The notes beneath the pieces were generated by a model. The model was not told the origin of the DNA and ran no database searches. It saw only the letters and a list, made by a program, of their open reading frames with translations. A DNA stretch of 64,000 nucleotides from Chaetoderma sp. LZ-2023a (lineage: Eukaryota; Mollusca; Caudofoveata; Chaetodermatida; Chaetodermatidae): contig CM067365.1 of the NCBI GenBank assembly GCA_034401795.1, positions 7,649,907 through 7,713,906 on the forward strand, read 5' to 3'. This document shows, one piece after another, positions 45,736 through 58,624 of this stretch. The position numbers were made by a program, and so were the translations under genes. The stretch's first letter is position 1; every line of letters begins with the position of its first letter.

Positions 45736-48700
45736 CATCCTCTAGTCCTGGATGCTGATGCTGCTCCTCCCTCATCCTCTAGTCCTGGATGCTGATGCTG
45801 CTCCTCCCTCATCCTCTAGTCCTGGATGCTGATGCTCCTCCTCCCTCATCCTCTAGTCCTGGATGCTGATGCTCCTCCTCCCTCATCCTCTAGTCCTGGA
45901 TGCTGATGCTGCTCCTCCCTCATCCTCTAGTCCCGGATGCTGATGCTCCTCCTCCCTCATCCTCTAGTCCTGGATGCTGATGCTGCTCCTCCCTCATCCT
46001 CTAGTCCTGGATGCTGATGCTCCTCCTCCCTCATCCTCTAGTCCCGGATGCTGATGCTCCTCCTCCCTCATCCTCTAGTCCTGGATGCTGATGCTGCTCC
46101 TCCCTCATCCTCTAGTCCTGGATGCTGATGCTCCTCCTCCCTCATCCTCTAGTCCTGGATGCTGATGCTGCTCCTCCCTCATCCTCTAGTCCTGGATGCT
46201 GATGCTCCTCCTCCCTCATCCTCTAGTCCTGGATGCTGATGCTCCTCCTCCCTCATCCTCTAGTCCCGGATGCTGATGCTCCTCCTCCCTCATCCTCTAG
46301 TCCTGGATGCTGATGCTCCTCCTCCCTCATCCTCTAGTCCTGGATGCTGATGCTGCTCCTCCCTCATCCTCTAGTCCTGGATGCTGATGCTCCTCCTCCC
46401 TCATCCTCTAGTCCTGGATGCTGATGCTCCTCCTCCCTCATCCTCTAGTCCTGGATGCTGATGCTGCTCCTCCCTCATCCTCTAGTCCTGGATGCTGATG
46501 CTCCTCCTCCCTCATCCTCTAGTCCTGGATGCTGATGCTCCTCCTCCCTCATCCTCTAGTCCCGGATGCTGATGCTCCTCCTCCCTCATCCTCTAGTCCT
46601 GGATGCTGATGCTCCTCCTCCCTCATCCTCTAGTCCCGGATGCTGATGCTCCTCCTCCCTCATCCTCTAGTCCTGGATGCTGATGCTCCTCCTCCCTCAT
46701 CCTCTAGTCCTGGATGCTGATGCTCCTCCTCCCTCATCCTCTAGTCCTGGATGCTGATGCTCCTCCTCCCTCATCCTCTAGTCCCGGATGCTGATGCTCC
46801 TCCTCCCTCATCCTCTAGTCCCGGATGCTGATGCTCCTCCTCCCTCATCCTCTAGTCCTGGATGCTGCTGCTGCTCCTCCCTCATCCTCTAGTCCTGGAT
46901 GCTGATGCTCCTCCTCCCTCATCCTCTAGTCCTGGATGCTGATGCTCCTCCTCCCTCATCCTCTAGTCCTGGATGCTGATGCTGCTCCTCCCTCATCCTC
47001 TAGTCCTGGATGCTGATGCTCCTCCTCCCTCATCCTCTAGTCCTGGATGCTGATGCTCCTCCTCCCTCATCCTCTAGTCCTGGATGCTGATGCTCCTCCT
47101 CCCTCATCCTCTAGTCCTGGATGCTGATGCTGCTCCTCCCTCATCCTCTAGTCCTGGATGCTGATGCTCCTCCTCCCTCATCCTCTAGTCCTGGATGCTG
47201 ATGCTCCTCCTCCCTCATCCTCTAGTCCTGGATGCTGATGCTCCTCCTCCCTCATCCTCTAGTCCTGGATGCTGATGCTGCTCCTCCCTCATCCTCTAGT
47301 CCTGGATGCTGATGCTGCTCCTCCCTCATCCTCTAGTCCTGGATGCTGATGCTCCTCCTCCCTCATCCTCTAGTCCTGGATGCTGATGCTGCTCCTCCCT
47401 CATCCTCTAGTCCTGGATGCTGATGCTCCTCCTCCCTCATCCTCTAGTCCTGGATGCTGATGCTCCTCCTCCCTCATCCTCTAGTCCTGGATGCTGATGC
47501 TGCTCCTCCCTCATCCTCTAGTCCTGGATGCTGATGCTCCTCCTCCCTCATCCTCTAGTCCTGGATGCTGATGCTGCTCCTCCCTCATCCTCTAGTCCTG
47601 GATGCTGATGCTCCTCCTCCCTCATCCTCTAGTCCTGGATGCTGATGCTCCTCCTCCCTCATCCTCTAGTCCTGGATGCTGATGCTCCTCCTCCCTCATC
47701 CTCTAGTCCTGGATGCTGATGCTGCTCCTCCCTCATCCTCTAGTCCTGGATGCTGATGCTGCTCCTCCCTCATCCTCTAGTCCTGGATGCTGATGCTGCT
47801 CCTCCCTCATCCTGTAGTCCTGGATGCTGATGCTCCTCCTCCCTCATCCTCCAGTCCCGGATGCTGATGCTGCTCCTCCCTCATCCTCTAGTCCTGGATG
47901 CTGATGCTGCTCCTCCCTCATCCTCCAGTCCCGGATGCTGATGCTCCTCCTCCCTCATCCTCTAGTCCTGGATGCTGCTGCTGCTCCTCCCTCATCCTCT
48001 AGTCCTGGATGCTGATGCTCCTCCTCCCTCATCCTCTAGTCCTGGATGCTGATGCTCCTCCTCCCTCATCCTCTAGTCCTGGATGCTGATGCTGCTCCTC
48101 CCTCATCCTCTAGTCCCGGATGCTGATGCTGCTCCTCCCTCATCCTCTAGTCCTGGATGCTGCTGCTGCTCCTCCCTCATCCTCCAGTCCCGGATGCTGA
48201 TGCTGCTCCTCCCTCATCCTCTAGTCCTGGATGCTGATGCTCCTCCTCCCTCATCCTCTAGTCCTGGATGCTGATGCTCCTCCTCCCTCATCCTCTAGTC
48301 CCGGATGCTGATGCTCCTCCTCCCTCATCCTCTAGTCCTGGATGCTGATGCTCCTCCTCCCTCATCCTCTAGTCCTGGATGCTGATGCTGCTCCTCCCTC
48401 ATCCTCTAGTCCTGGATGCTGATGCTCCTCCTCCCTCATCCTCTAGTCCTGGATGCTGATGCTGCTCCTCCCTCATCCTCTAGTCCTGGATGCTGATGCT
48501 CCTCCTCCCTCATCCTCTAGTCCTGGATGCTGATGCTCCTCCTCCCTCATCCTCTAGTCCTGGATGCTGATGCTGCTCCTCCCTCATCCTCTAGTCCTGG
48601 ATGCTGATGCTGCTCCTCCCTCATCCTCTAGTCCTGGATGCTGATGCTCCTCCTCCCTCATCCTCTAGTCCTGGATGCTGATGCTCCTCCTCCCTCATCC

Positions 48701-51700
48701 TCTAGTCCTGGATGCTGCTGCTGCTCCTCCCTCATCCTCTAGTCCTGGATGCTGCTGCTGCTCCTCCCTCATCCTCTAGTCCCGGATGCTGATGCTCCTC
48801 CTCCCTCATCCTCCAGTCCTGGATGCTGCTGCTGCTCCTCCCTCATCCTCTAGTCCTGGATGCTGATGCTCCTCCTCCCTCATCCTCTAGTCCTGGATGC
48901 TGATGCTGCTCCTCCCTCATCCTCTAGTCCTGGATGCTGCTGCTGCTCCTCCCTCATCCTCCAGTCCCGGATGCTGATGCTGCTCCTCCCTCATCCTCTA
49001 GTCCTGGATGCTGATGCTGCTCCTCCCTCATCCTCTAGTCCTGGATGCTGATGCTCCTCCTCCCTCATCCTCTAGTCCTGGATGCTGATGCTCCTCCTCC
49101 CTCATCCTCCAGTCCCGGATGCTGATGCTGCTCCTCCCTCATCCTCTAGTCCTGGATGCTGATGCTCCTCCTCCCTCATCCTCTAGTCCTGGATGCTGAT
49201 GCTCCTCCTCCCTCATCCTCTAGTCCTGGATGCTGATGCTCCTCCTCCCTCATCCTCTAGTCCTGGATGCTGCTGCTGCTCCTCCCTCATCCTCTAGTCC
49301 TGGATGCTGATGCTCCTCCTCCCTCATCCTCTAGTCCTGGATGCTGATGCTCCTCCTCCCTCATCCTCTAGTCCTGGATGCTGATGCTCCTCCTCCCTCA
49401 TCCTCTAGTCCTGGATGCTGATGCTGCTCCTCCCTCATCCTCTAGTCCTGGATGCTGATGCTCCTCCTCCCTCATCCTCTAGTCCTGGATGCTGATGCTG
49501 CTCCTCCCTCATCCTCTAGTCCTGGATGCTGATGCTCCTCCTCCCTCATCCTCTAGTCCTGGATGCTGATGCTCCTCCTCCCTCATCCTCTAGTCCTGGA
49601 TGCTGCTGCTGCTCCTCCCTCATCCTCTAGTCCTGGATGCTGATGCTCCTCCTCCCTCATCCTCTAGTCCTGGATGCTGATGCTCCTCCTCCCTCATCCT
49701 CTAGTCCTGGATGCTGCTGCTGCTCCTCCCTCATCCTCTAGTCCTGGATGCTGATGCTCCTCCTCCCTCATCCTCTAGTCCTGGATGCTGATGCTCCTCC
49801 TCCCTCATCCTCTAGTCCTGGATGCTGATGCTCCTCCTCCCTCATCCTCTAGTCCTGGATGCTGATGCTCCTCCTCCCTCATCCTCTAGTCCTGGATGCT
49901 GCTGCTCCTCCTCCCTCATCCTCTAGTCCTGGATGCTGCTGCTGCTCCTCCCTCATCCTCTAGTCCTGGATGCTGATGCTCCTCCTCCCTCATCCTCTAG
50001 TCCTGGATGCTGATGCTCCTCCTCCCTCATCCTCTAGTCCTGGATGCTGCTGCTGCTCCTCCCTCATCCTCTAGTCCTGGATGCTGATGCTCCTCCCTCA
50101 TCCTCTAGTCCTGGATGCTGATGCTGCTCCTCCCTCATCCTCTAGTCCTGGATGCTGATGCTCCTCCTCCCTCATCCTCTAGTCCTGGATGCTGATGCTC
50201 CTCCTCCCTCATCCTCTAGTCCTGGATGCTGATGCTCCTCCTCCCTCATCCTCTAGTCCTGGATGCTGCTGCTGCTCCTCCCTCATCCTCTAGTCCTGGA
50301 TGCTGATGCTCCTCCTCCCTCATCCTCTAGTCCTGGATGCTGATGCTCCTCCTCCCTCATCCTCTAGTCCTGGATGCTGATGCTGCTCCTCCCTCATCCT
50401 CTAGTCCTGGATGCTGATGCTCCTCCTCCCTCATCCTCTAGTCCTGGATGCTGCTGCTGCTCCTCCCTCATCCTCTAGTCCTGGATGCTGATGCTGCTCC
50501 TCCCTCATCCTCTAGTCCTGGATGCTGATGCTGCTCCTCCCTCATCCTCTAGTCCTGGATGCTGATGCTGCTCCTCCCTCATCCTCTAGTCCTGGATGCT
50601 GATGCTGCTCCTCCCTCATCCTCTAGTCCTGGATGCTGATGCTGCTCCTCCCTCATCCTCTAGTCCTGGATGCTGCTGCTCCTCCTCCCTCATCCTCTAG
50701 TCCCGGATGCTGATGCTCCTCCCTCATCCTCTAGTCCTGGATGCTGATGCTGCTCCTCCCTCATCCTCTAGTCCTGGATGCTGCTGCTCCTCCTCCCTCA
50801 TCCTCTAGTCCTGGATGCTGATGCTGCTCCTCCCTCATCCTCTAGTCCTGGATGCTGATGCTCCTCCTCCCTCATCCTCTAGTCCCGGATGCTGATGCTG
50901 CTCCTCCCTCATCCTCTAGTCCTGGATGCTGATGCTCCTCCTCCCTCATCCTCTAGTCCCGGATGCTGATGCTCCTCCCTCATCCTCTAGTCCTGGATGC
51001 TGATGCTGCTCCTCCCTCATCCTCTAGTCCTGGATGCTGCTGCTGCTCCTCCCTCATCCTCTAGTCCCGGATGCTGATGCTGCTCCTCCCTCATCCTCTA
51101 GTCCTGGATGCTGATGCTCCTCCTCCCTCATCCTCTAGTCCTGGATGCTGATGCTGCTCCTCCCTCATCCTCTAGTCCTGGATGCTGCTGCTGCTCCTCC
51201 CTCATCCTCTAGTCCTGGATGCTGATGCTCCTCCTCCCTCATCCTCTAGTCCTGGATGCTGATGCTCCTCCTCCCTCATCCTCTAGTCCTGGATGCTGCT
51301 GCTGCTCCTCCCTCATCCTCTAGTCCTGGATGCTGATGCTCCTCCTCCCTCATCCTCTAGTCCTGGATGCTGATGCTCCTCCTCCCTCATCCTCTAGTCC
51401 TGGATGCTGATGCTCCTCCTCCCTCATCCTCTAGTCCTGGATGCTGATGCTGCTCCTCCCTCATCCTCTAGTCCTGGATGCTGATGCTGCTCCTCCCTCA
51501 TCCTCTAGTCCTGGATGCTGATGCTGCTCCTCCCTCATCCTCTAGTCCTGGATGCTGATGCTGCTCCTCCCTCATCCTCTAGTCCTGGATGCTGATGCTG
51601 CTCCTCCCTCATCCTCTAGTCCTGGATGCTGATGCTGCTCCTCCCTCATCCTCTAGTCCTGGATGCTGATGCTCCTCCTCCCTCATCCTCTAGTCCTGGA

Positions 51701-54700
51701 TGCTGATGCTCCTCCTCCCTCATCCTCTAGTCCTGGATGCTGATGCTGCTCCTCCCTCATCCTCTAGTCCTGGATGCTGATGCTGCTCCTCCCTCATCCT
51801 CTAGTCCTGGATGCTGATGCTGCTCCTCCCTCATCCTCTAGTCCTGGATGCTGATGCTCCTCCTCCCTCATCCTCTAGTCCTGGATGCTGATGCTCCTCC
51901 TCCCTCATCCTCTAGTCCTGGATGCTGATGCTGCTCCTCCCTCATCCTCTAGTCCTGGATGCTGATGCTCCTCCTCCCTCATCCTCTAGTCCTGGATGCT
52001 GATGCTGCTCCTCCCTCATCCTCTAGTCCTGGATGCTGATGCTGCTCCTCCCTCATCCTCTAGTCCTGGATGCTGATGCTGCTCCTCCCTCATCCTCTAG
52101 TCCTGGATGCTGATGCTCCTCCTCCCTCATCCTCTAGTCCTGGATGCTGATGCTCCTCCTCCCTCATCCTCTAGTCCTGGATGCTGATGCTCCTCCTCCC
52201 TCATCCTCTAGTCCTGGATGCTGATGCTGCTCCTCCCTCATCCTCTAGTCCTGGATGCTGATGCTCCTCCTCCCTCATCCTCTAGTCCTGGATGCTGATG
52301 CTGCTCCTCCCTCATCCTCTAGTCCTGGATGCTGATGCTCCTCCTCCCTCATCCTCTAGTCCTGGATGCTGATGCTCCTCCTCCCTCATCCTCTAGTCCT
52401 GGATGCTGATGCTCCTCCTCCCTCATCCTCTAGTCCTGGATGCTGATGCTCCTCCTCCCTCATCCTCCTAGTCCCTGGATGCTGATGCTCCTCCTCCCTC
52501 ATCCTCTAGTCCTGGATGCTGATGCTCCTCCTCCCTCATCCTCTAGTCCTGGATGCTGATGCTGCTCCTCCCTCATCCTCTAGTCCTGGATGCTGATGCT
52601 CCTCCTCCCTCATCCTCTAGTCCTGGATGCTGATGCTCCTCCTCCCTCATCCTCTAGTCCTGGATGCTGATGCTGCTCCTCCCTCATCCTCTAGTCCTGG
52701 ATGCTGATGCTGCTCCTCCCTCATCCTCTAGTCCTGGATGCTGATGCTCCTCCTCCCTCATCCTCTAGTCCTGGATGCTGATGCTCCTCCTCCCTCATCC
52801 TCTAGTCCTGGATGCTGATGCTGCTCCTCCCTCATCCTCTAGTCCTGGATGCTGATGCTCCTCCTCCCTCATCCTCTAGTCCTGGATGCTGATGCTGCTC
52901 CTCCCTCATCCTCTAGTCCCGGATGCTGATGCTCCTCCTCCCTCATCCTCTAGTCCTGGATGCTGATGCTCCTCCTCCCTCATCCTCTAGTCCCGGATGC
53001 TGATGCTCCTCCTCCCTCATCCTCTAGTCCTGGATGCTGATGCTCCTCCTCCCTCATCCTCTAGTCCTGGATGCTGATGCTCCTCCTCCCTCATCCTCTA
53101 GTCCCGGATGCTGATGCTGCTCCTCCCTCATCCTCTAGTCCTGGATGCTGATGCTCCTCCTCCCTCATCCTCTAGTCCTGGATGCTGATGCTGCTCCTCC
53201 CTCATCCTCTAGTCCTGGATGCTGATGCTGCTCCTCCCTCATCCTCTAGTCCTGGATGCTGATGCTGCTCCTCCCTCATCCTCTAGTCCTGGATGCTGAT
53301 GCTCCTCCTCCCTCATCCTCTAGTCCTGGATGCTGCTGCTGCTCCTCCCTCATCCTCTAGTCCTGGATGCTGATGCTCCTCCTCCCTCATCCTCTAGTCC
53401 TGGATGCTGATGCTCCTCCTCCCTCATCCTCTAGTCCTGGATGCTGATGCTGCTCCTCCCTCATCCTCTAGTCCTGGATGCTGATGCTCCTCCTCCCTCA
53501 TCCTCTAGTCCTGGATGCTGATGCTCCTCCTCCCTCATCCTCTAGTCCTGGATGCTGATGCTCCTCCTCCCTCATCCTCTAGTCCTGGATGCTGCTGCTG
53601 CTCCTCCCTCATCCTCTAGTCCTGGATGCTGATGCTCCTCCTCCCTCATCCTCTAGTCCTGGATGCTGATGCTCCTCCTCCCTCATCCTCTAGTCCTGGA
53701 TGCTGATGCTCCTCCTCCCTCATCCTCTAGTCCTGGATGCTGATGCTGCTCCTCCCTCATCCTCTAGTCCTGGATGCTGATGCTGCTCCTCCCTCATCCT
53801 CTAGTCCTGGATGCTGATGCTGCTCCTCCCTCATCCTCTAGTCCTGGATGCTGATGCTGCTCCTCCCTCATCCTCTAGTCCTGGATGCTGATGCTGCTCC
53901 TCCCTCATCCTCTAGTCCTGGATGCTGATGCTGCTCCTCCCTCATCCTCTAGTCCTGGATGCTGATGCTCCTCCTCCCTCATCCTCTAGTCCTGGATGCT
54001 GATGCTCCTCCTCCCTCATCCTCTAGTCCTGGATGCTGATGCTGCTCCTCCCTCATCCTCTAGTCCTGGATGCTGATGCTGCTCCTCCCTCATCCTCTAG
54101 TCCTGGATGCTGATGCTGCTCCTCCCTCATCCTCTAGTCCTGGATGCTGATGCTCCTCCTCCCTCATCCTCTAGTCCTGGATGCTGATGCTCCTCCTCCC
54201 TCATCCTCTAGTCCTGGATGCTGATGCTGCTCCTCCCTCATCCTCTAGTCCTGGATGCTGATGCTCCTCCTCCCTCATCCTCTAGTCCTGGATGCTGATG
54301 CTGCTCCTCCCTCATCCTCTAGTCCTGGATGCTGATGCTGCTCCTCCCTCATCCTCTAGTCCTGGATGCTGATGCTGCTCCTCCCTCATCCTCTAGTCCT
54401 GGATGCTGATGCTCCTCCTCCCTCATCCTCTAGTCCTGGATGCTGATGCTCCTCCTCCCTCATCCTCTAGTCCTGGATGCTGATGCTCCTCCTCCCTCAT
54501 CCTCTAGTCCTGGATGCTGATGCTGCTCCTCCCTCATCCTCTAGTCCTGGATGCTGATGCTCCTCCTCCCTCATCCTCTAGTCCTGGATGCTGATGCTGC
54601 TCCTCCCTCATCCTCTAGTCCTGGATGCTGATGCTCCTCCTCCCTCATCCTCTAGTCCTGGATGCTGATGCTCCTCCTCCCTCATCCTCTAGTCCTGGAT

Positions 54701-56425
54701 GCTGATGCTCCTCCTCCCTCATCCTCTAGTCCTGGATGCTGATGCTCCTCCTCCCTCATCCTCCAGTCCCGGATGCTGATGCTCCTCCTCCCTCATCCTC
54801 TAGTCCTGGATGCTGATGCTCCTCCTCCCTCATCCTCTAGTCCTGGATGCTGATGCTGCTCCTCCCTCATCCTCTAGTCCTGGATGCTGATGCTCCTCCT
54901 CCCTCATCCTCTAGTCCTGGATGCTGATGCTCCTCCTCCCTCATCCTCTAGTCCTGGATGCTGATGCTGCTCCTCCCTCATCCTCTAGTCCTGGATGCTG
55001 ATGCTGCTCCTCCCTCATCCTCTAGTCCTGGATGCTGATGCTCCTCCTCCCTCATCCTCTAGTCCTGGATGCTGATGCTCCTCCTCCCTCATCCTCTAGT
55101 CCTGGATGCTGATGCTGCTCCTCCCTCATCCTCTAGTCCCGGATGCTGATGCTCCTCCTCCCTCATCCTCTAGTCCTGGATGCTGATGCTGCTCCTCCCT
55201 CATCCTCTAGTCCCGGATGCTGATGCTCCTCCTCCCTCATCCTCTAGTCCTGGATGCTGATGCTCCTCCTCCCTCATCCTCTAGTCCCGGATGCTGATGC
55301 TCCTCCTCCCTCATCCTCTAGTCCTGGATGCTGATGCTCCTCCTCCCTCATCCTCTAGTCCTGGATGCTGATGCTCCTCCTCCCTCATCCTCTAGTCCCG
55401 GATGCTGATGCTGCTCCTCCCTCATCCTCTAGTCCTGGATGCTGATGCTCCTCCTCCCTCATCCTCTAGTCCTGGATGCTGATGCTGCTCCTCCCTCATC
55501 CTCTAGTCCTGGATGCTGATGCTGCTCCTCCCTCATCCTCTAGTCCTGGATGCTGATGCTCCTCCTCCCTCATCCTCTAGTCCTGGATGCTGCTGCTGCT
55601 CCTCCCTCATCCTCTAGTCCTGGATGCTGATGCTCCTCCTCCCTCATCCTCTAGTCCTGGATGCTGATGCTCCTCCTCCCTCATCCTCTAGTCCTGGATG
55701 CTGATGCTGCTCCTCCCTCATCCTCTAGTCCTGGATGCTGATGCTCCTCCTCCCTCATCCTCTAGTCCTGGATGCTGATGCTGCTCCTCCCTCATCCTCT
55801 AGTCCTGGATGCTGATGCTCCTCCTCCCTCATCCTCTAGTCCTGGATGCTGATGCTGCTCCTCCCTCATCCTCTAGTCCTGGATGCTGATGCTCCTCCTC
55901 CCTCATCCTCTAGTCCTGGATGCTGATGCTCCTCCTCCCTCATCCTCTAGTCCTGGATGCTGATGCTGCTCCTCCCTCATCCTCTAGTCCTGGATGCTGA
56001 TGCTCCTCCTCCCTCATCCTCTAGTCCTGGATGCTGATGCTCCTCCTCCCTCATCCTCTAGTCCTGGATGCTGATGCTCCTCCTCCCTCATCCTCTAGTC
56101 CTGGATGCTGATGCTCCTCCTCCCTCATCCTCTAGTCCTGGATGCTGATGCTGCTCCTCCCTCATCCTCTAGTCCCGGATGCTGATGCTGCTCCTCCCTC
56201 ATCCTCTAGTCCTGGATGCTGATGCTGCTCCTCCCTCATCCTCTAGTCCTGGATGCTGATGCTGCTCCTCCCTCATCCTCTAGTCCTGGATGCTGATGCT
56301 GCTCCTCCCTCATCCTCTAGTCCTGGATGCTGATGCTCCTCCTCCCTCATCCTCTAGTCCTGGATGCTGATGCTCCTCCTCCCTCATCCTCTAGTCCTGG
56401 ATGCTGATGCTGCTCCTCCCTCATC
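45736..56425. repeat. 10.7 kb array of a 37-bp minisatellite, about 288 units
   Basis: The unit reads agtcctggatgctgatgct + (c or g) + ctcctccctcatcctct. Almost all units belong to a few types: A (gctCctcc), B (gctGctcc), C (gctgctgctgctcc, the A of 'gatg' changed to C) and D (agtcCCgg), with rare 34-bp units (about 50090, 50716, 50965) and one 39-bp unit near 52464. Each unit holds CTAG (a stop in either strand) and TGA, so no frame crosses it. The + strand is strongly pyrimidine-rich. No functional elements are seen inside. Confidence 0.97.
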
Positions 56426-56640
56426 CTCCAGTCCCGGATGATGCTGCTGCTGCTGCTCGTCCCTCCTCCTCCACTCCCTGTTGCTGCTGCTCCTCCTCCC
56501 TCATCCTCCAGTCCCGGATGATGCTGCTGCTGCTGCTCGTCCCTCCTCCTCCACTGTTGCTGCTGCTGCTCCTCCTCCCTCATCCTTCACTCACTGCTTC
56601 TCCTTCTCCCTCATCCGCCACTACCTCCTGCCTCATCGGT
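56426..56640. repeat. Right edge of the minisatellite, CTG/CTC-rich, ~73-bp duplicated block
   Basis: 'cagtcccggatgatgctgct' occurs at 56429 and 56508 in a block duplicated with one variation. It resembles the left flank array more than the 37-bp unit. Confidence 0.8.
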
Positions 56641-56974
56641 AGAGGATTTATCCTGTCCTTTTCCTTTACGGAAGTTATAACATCATACCTAGGTGGCGCA
56701 TTGTCTTCTGGGTAAATTGACTGGATACAGGTCTCTAAATTGACTGGATACCGGTTTCCATATCTAAAAAAATAATGGGCGTGATCTTGCGAAAGTTGCA
56801 CTTATACGCATGCGCTTGAATCAAGAGGAGCAGATTACCCACAATACAATGCGCATCCCAGTTATGACTTTATAACTTCTAAGGGAAAATGACAAGATGA
56901 ATCATGAGTGATATATGGTACAGTACACCTTAGATTCAACTGTCACATGTTTCCGAAAAATAAAAAGTAAAGCG
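56641..56974. other. No gene; short local duplication
   Basis: 'aaattgactggatacaggt' is repeated at 56714 and 56737. Nothing else is recognised. Confidence 0.4.
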
Positions 56975-56977
56975 TAC

Positions 56978-57044
56978 TGTTAAATATTTTTAACATAATT
57001 GGATTGGAAGACATCCGATTCAATTATGTTCAAAATAGTCGATA
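56978..57044. repeat. Palindromic element E relative
   Basis: 'tgttaaatatttttaacata attggattgga' faces 'tccgattcaat tatgttcaaaatagtcgata' with a short loop. The inner stem matches the 22911 copy, the outer stem is diverged. Confidence 0.55.
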
Positions 57045-57459
57045 GAAGATTTCTTACATCGTATTCAAAATTATTCTAACTCATATTACTATTAGACTAA
57101 TATGTTTCTGTTTTTATTTTGTAAGCATTTTAGCTTATTTCTGAGCTGTAGTGTATATGAATAGATGTAAAAATTACGTATTTTCTGTTTCACAGCTTGT
57201 GCGTACAAATGTAGTTATCACAAGAATACAACAGAATCAGAAATCCAGAAGCTTATTGCGCAATGGCTGCGAAGCGCCTAGAATCGTTTGGTCCCCGAAG
57301 ACGCCGCACTAAATCCATGCCGTAACAAGATATATGCTTATAATTTTAAGAACTGTTAGATGTATTCTACTATAGCAATTTCATTAACAAGTACACATTA
57401 AAAGGTCTTATTACAATTTTATTTTAATCTTGTTGCTTTCATTATATCTGGGCATCCAG

Positions 57460-57765
57460 ACCCTATTATGTGTGGCGATCAGTACCTGTGGGTGGTGTAT
57501 ATCCCTGTGGATACCTGTCTCTAAATGGGTGTTCATACCCTATTATGTGTGGCGATCAGTACCGTGGGTGATGTATAGCCCTGTGGATGCCTGTCTGGGT
57601 GTTCAGACCCTATTATGTGTGGCGATAAGTACCTGTAGGTGGTGTATATCCCTGTGGATGGCTGTCTCTAAATGGGTGTTCAGACCCTATTATGTGTGGT
57701 GCTGGCGATCAGTACCTGTGGGGGGTGTATATCCCTGTGGGTGCCTGTCTCTAAATGGGCGGTGC
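57460..57765. repeat. Four tandem units of ~70-78 bp
   Basis: 'ccctattatgtgtgg' starts units at about 57461, 57538, 57607 and 57685; each continues 'cgatcagtacc', 'gtatatccctgtgg', 'cctgtctctaaatggg'. Confidence 0.85.
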
Positions 57766-58030
57766 GCATGCATGCCCCCTGTATAGGATAGTACGCGCGC
57801 GTGTATAAAGCCCTATTAGAGAGGTATGGCTAAGTCCGTAAGAACGCGTAGCACGCATGCGCACGCATTAGATCCACGTGTCAGTATTGTGAGTGTATGC
57901 TTATATTGTACCGAGAAATCACTTCATTCTCGGCGTTCTTGGCACCGATTAGGACCGGAATGAAGCGAGAATTTCAAAACTGTTTACCATTTTAAAATCG
58001 GACCAGAAATGGCCTAGTTATCCACAGATG
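57766..58030 (+). mobile_element. LTR-like promoter unit fragment, copy 4
   Basis: Colinear with 15575-15885: 'aggatagt(a)cgcgcg', 'gtgtataaagccctattaga', 'acgcatgcgcacgc', 'ttctcggcgttcttgg', 'gattaggaccggaatgaa', 'aaaactgtttaccattttaa', 'accagaaatggcctagttat'. It stops before the CRE/TATA pair. Confidence 0.65.
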
Positions 58031-58275
58031 GTAATAGTGAGATTTGAACCTGTGATTGTAAGTTTGCTAATAAACACAAAACAAGGATCTCCACGTTAAC
58101 TACCTCGGCCATGTATGCATTAGTTATTATAGCTGATAAGTTATGTGTTCTCATTGCTGTTACTGCGTTATCTCGAAGTGACGTCAAGATCTAGAAGGAT
58201 TGATAAGCGCAGTAACAGCAATTTTACAACTCATGCTCAGAGATAAGATTACTAAGAGGCGAGATTTTAGTGGTG

Positions 58276-58445
58276 TTGCGGTGGGTCAATCAATAGAGTA
58301 TTGAATTGCATAGGATTCCCAGGCTGCAGACTGGGGTTCAAATCCGCTCAAAAGACCCTGCTAGAACTTACCTGAAATTTCGAAACTAGGTAAGACACTA
58401 GTGCCGGGGTAATATGACCAGGTTAGATAAAGACCCACCGCGACA
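58276..58445 (+). mobile_element. tRNA-like (SINE head) element with 15-bp inverted ends
   Basis: A tRNA-like stretch at about 58280-58352 has a D-arm-like 'gtcaatcaatagagta' and a canonical B box GGTTCAAATCC (58335-58345). Thus a pol III promoter may be present. Ends 'gtgttgcggtgggtc' (58273-58287 region) and 'gacccaccgcgacac' (58432-58446 region) are inverted with one mismatch. A typical tRNA has no such ends, so this looks like a SINE or a MITE-like composite, not a working tRNA gene. Confidence 0.55.
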
Positions 58446-58567
58446 CTCCAGTGCGGGGGTAAAAGCACCACAGACACACACACACCAGCCGGCTGGAATA
58501 GCAACAGCGTGGGTTAGGAGATAGGTGGGGTAGGATAGGTAGAAGTGTCCCACAGATAGAAAAACCT

Positions 58568-58624
58568 CCTCAGGATACCGGTCAGAATAGAGAGAAAGGC
58601 CGGCCACTGACCAGTATCCTGAGG
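58568..58624. repeat. 18-bp inverted repeat, one mismatch, 21-nt loop
   Basis: CCTCAGGATACCGGTCAG (58568-58585) faces CTGACCAGTATCCTGAGG (58607-58624). It lies 130 bp after the tRNA-like element. Confidence 0.8.

Noticed and set aside
44684-45745. Open frames of 275-353 codons, Leu/Pro/Ser-rich
   Set aside because: They are by-products of CTG/CTC repeats; no start context, splice sites or domain.
45736-56425. CRISPR-like regular array
   Set aside because: The 37-bp units are contiguous with no spacers and vary only at a few positions; it is a eukaryotic minisatellite.
57430-57786. 118-codon frame
   Set aside because: It runs through four tandem 70-78-bp units and has no other support.
58280-58352. 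Functional tRNA gene
   Set aside because: B box is good, but the acceptor and anticodon stems do not pair convincingly and the stretch is bounded by inverted repeats.
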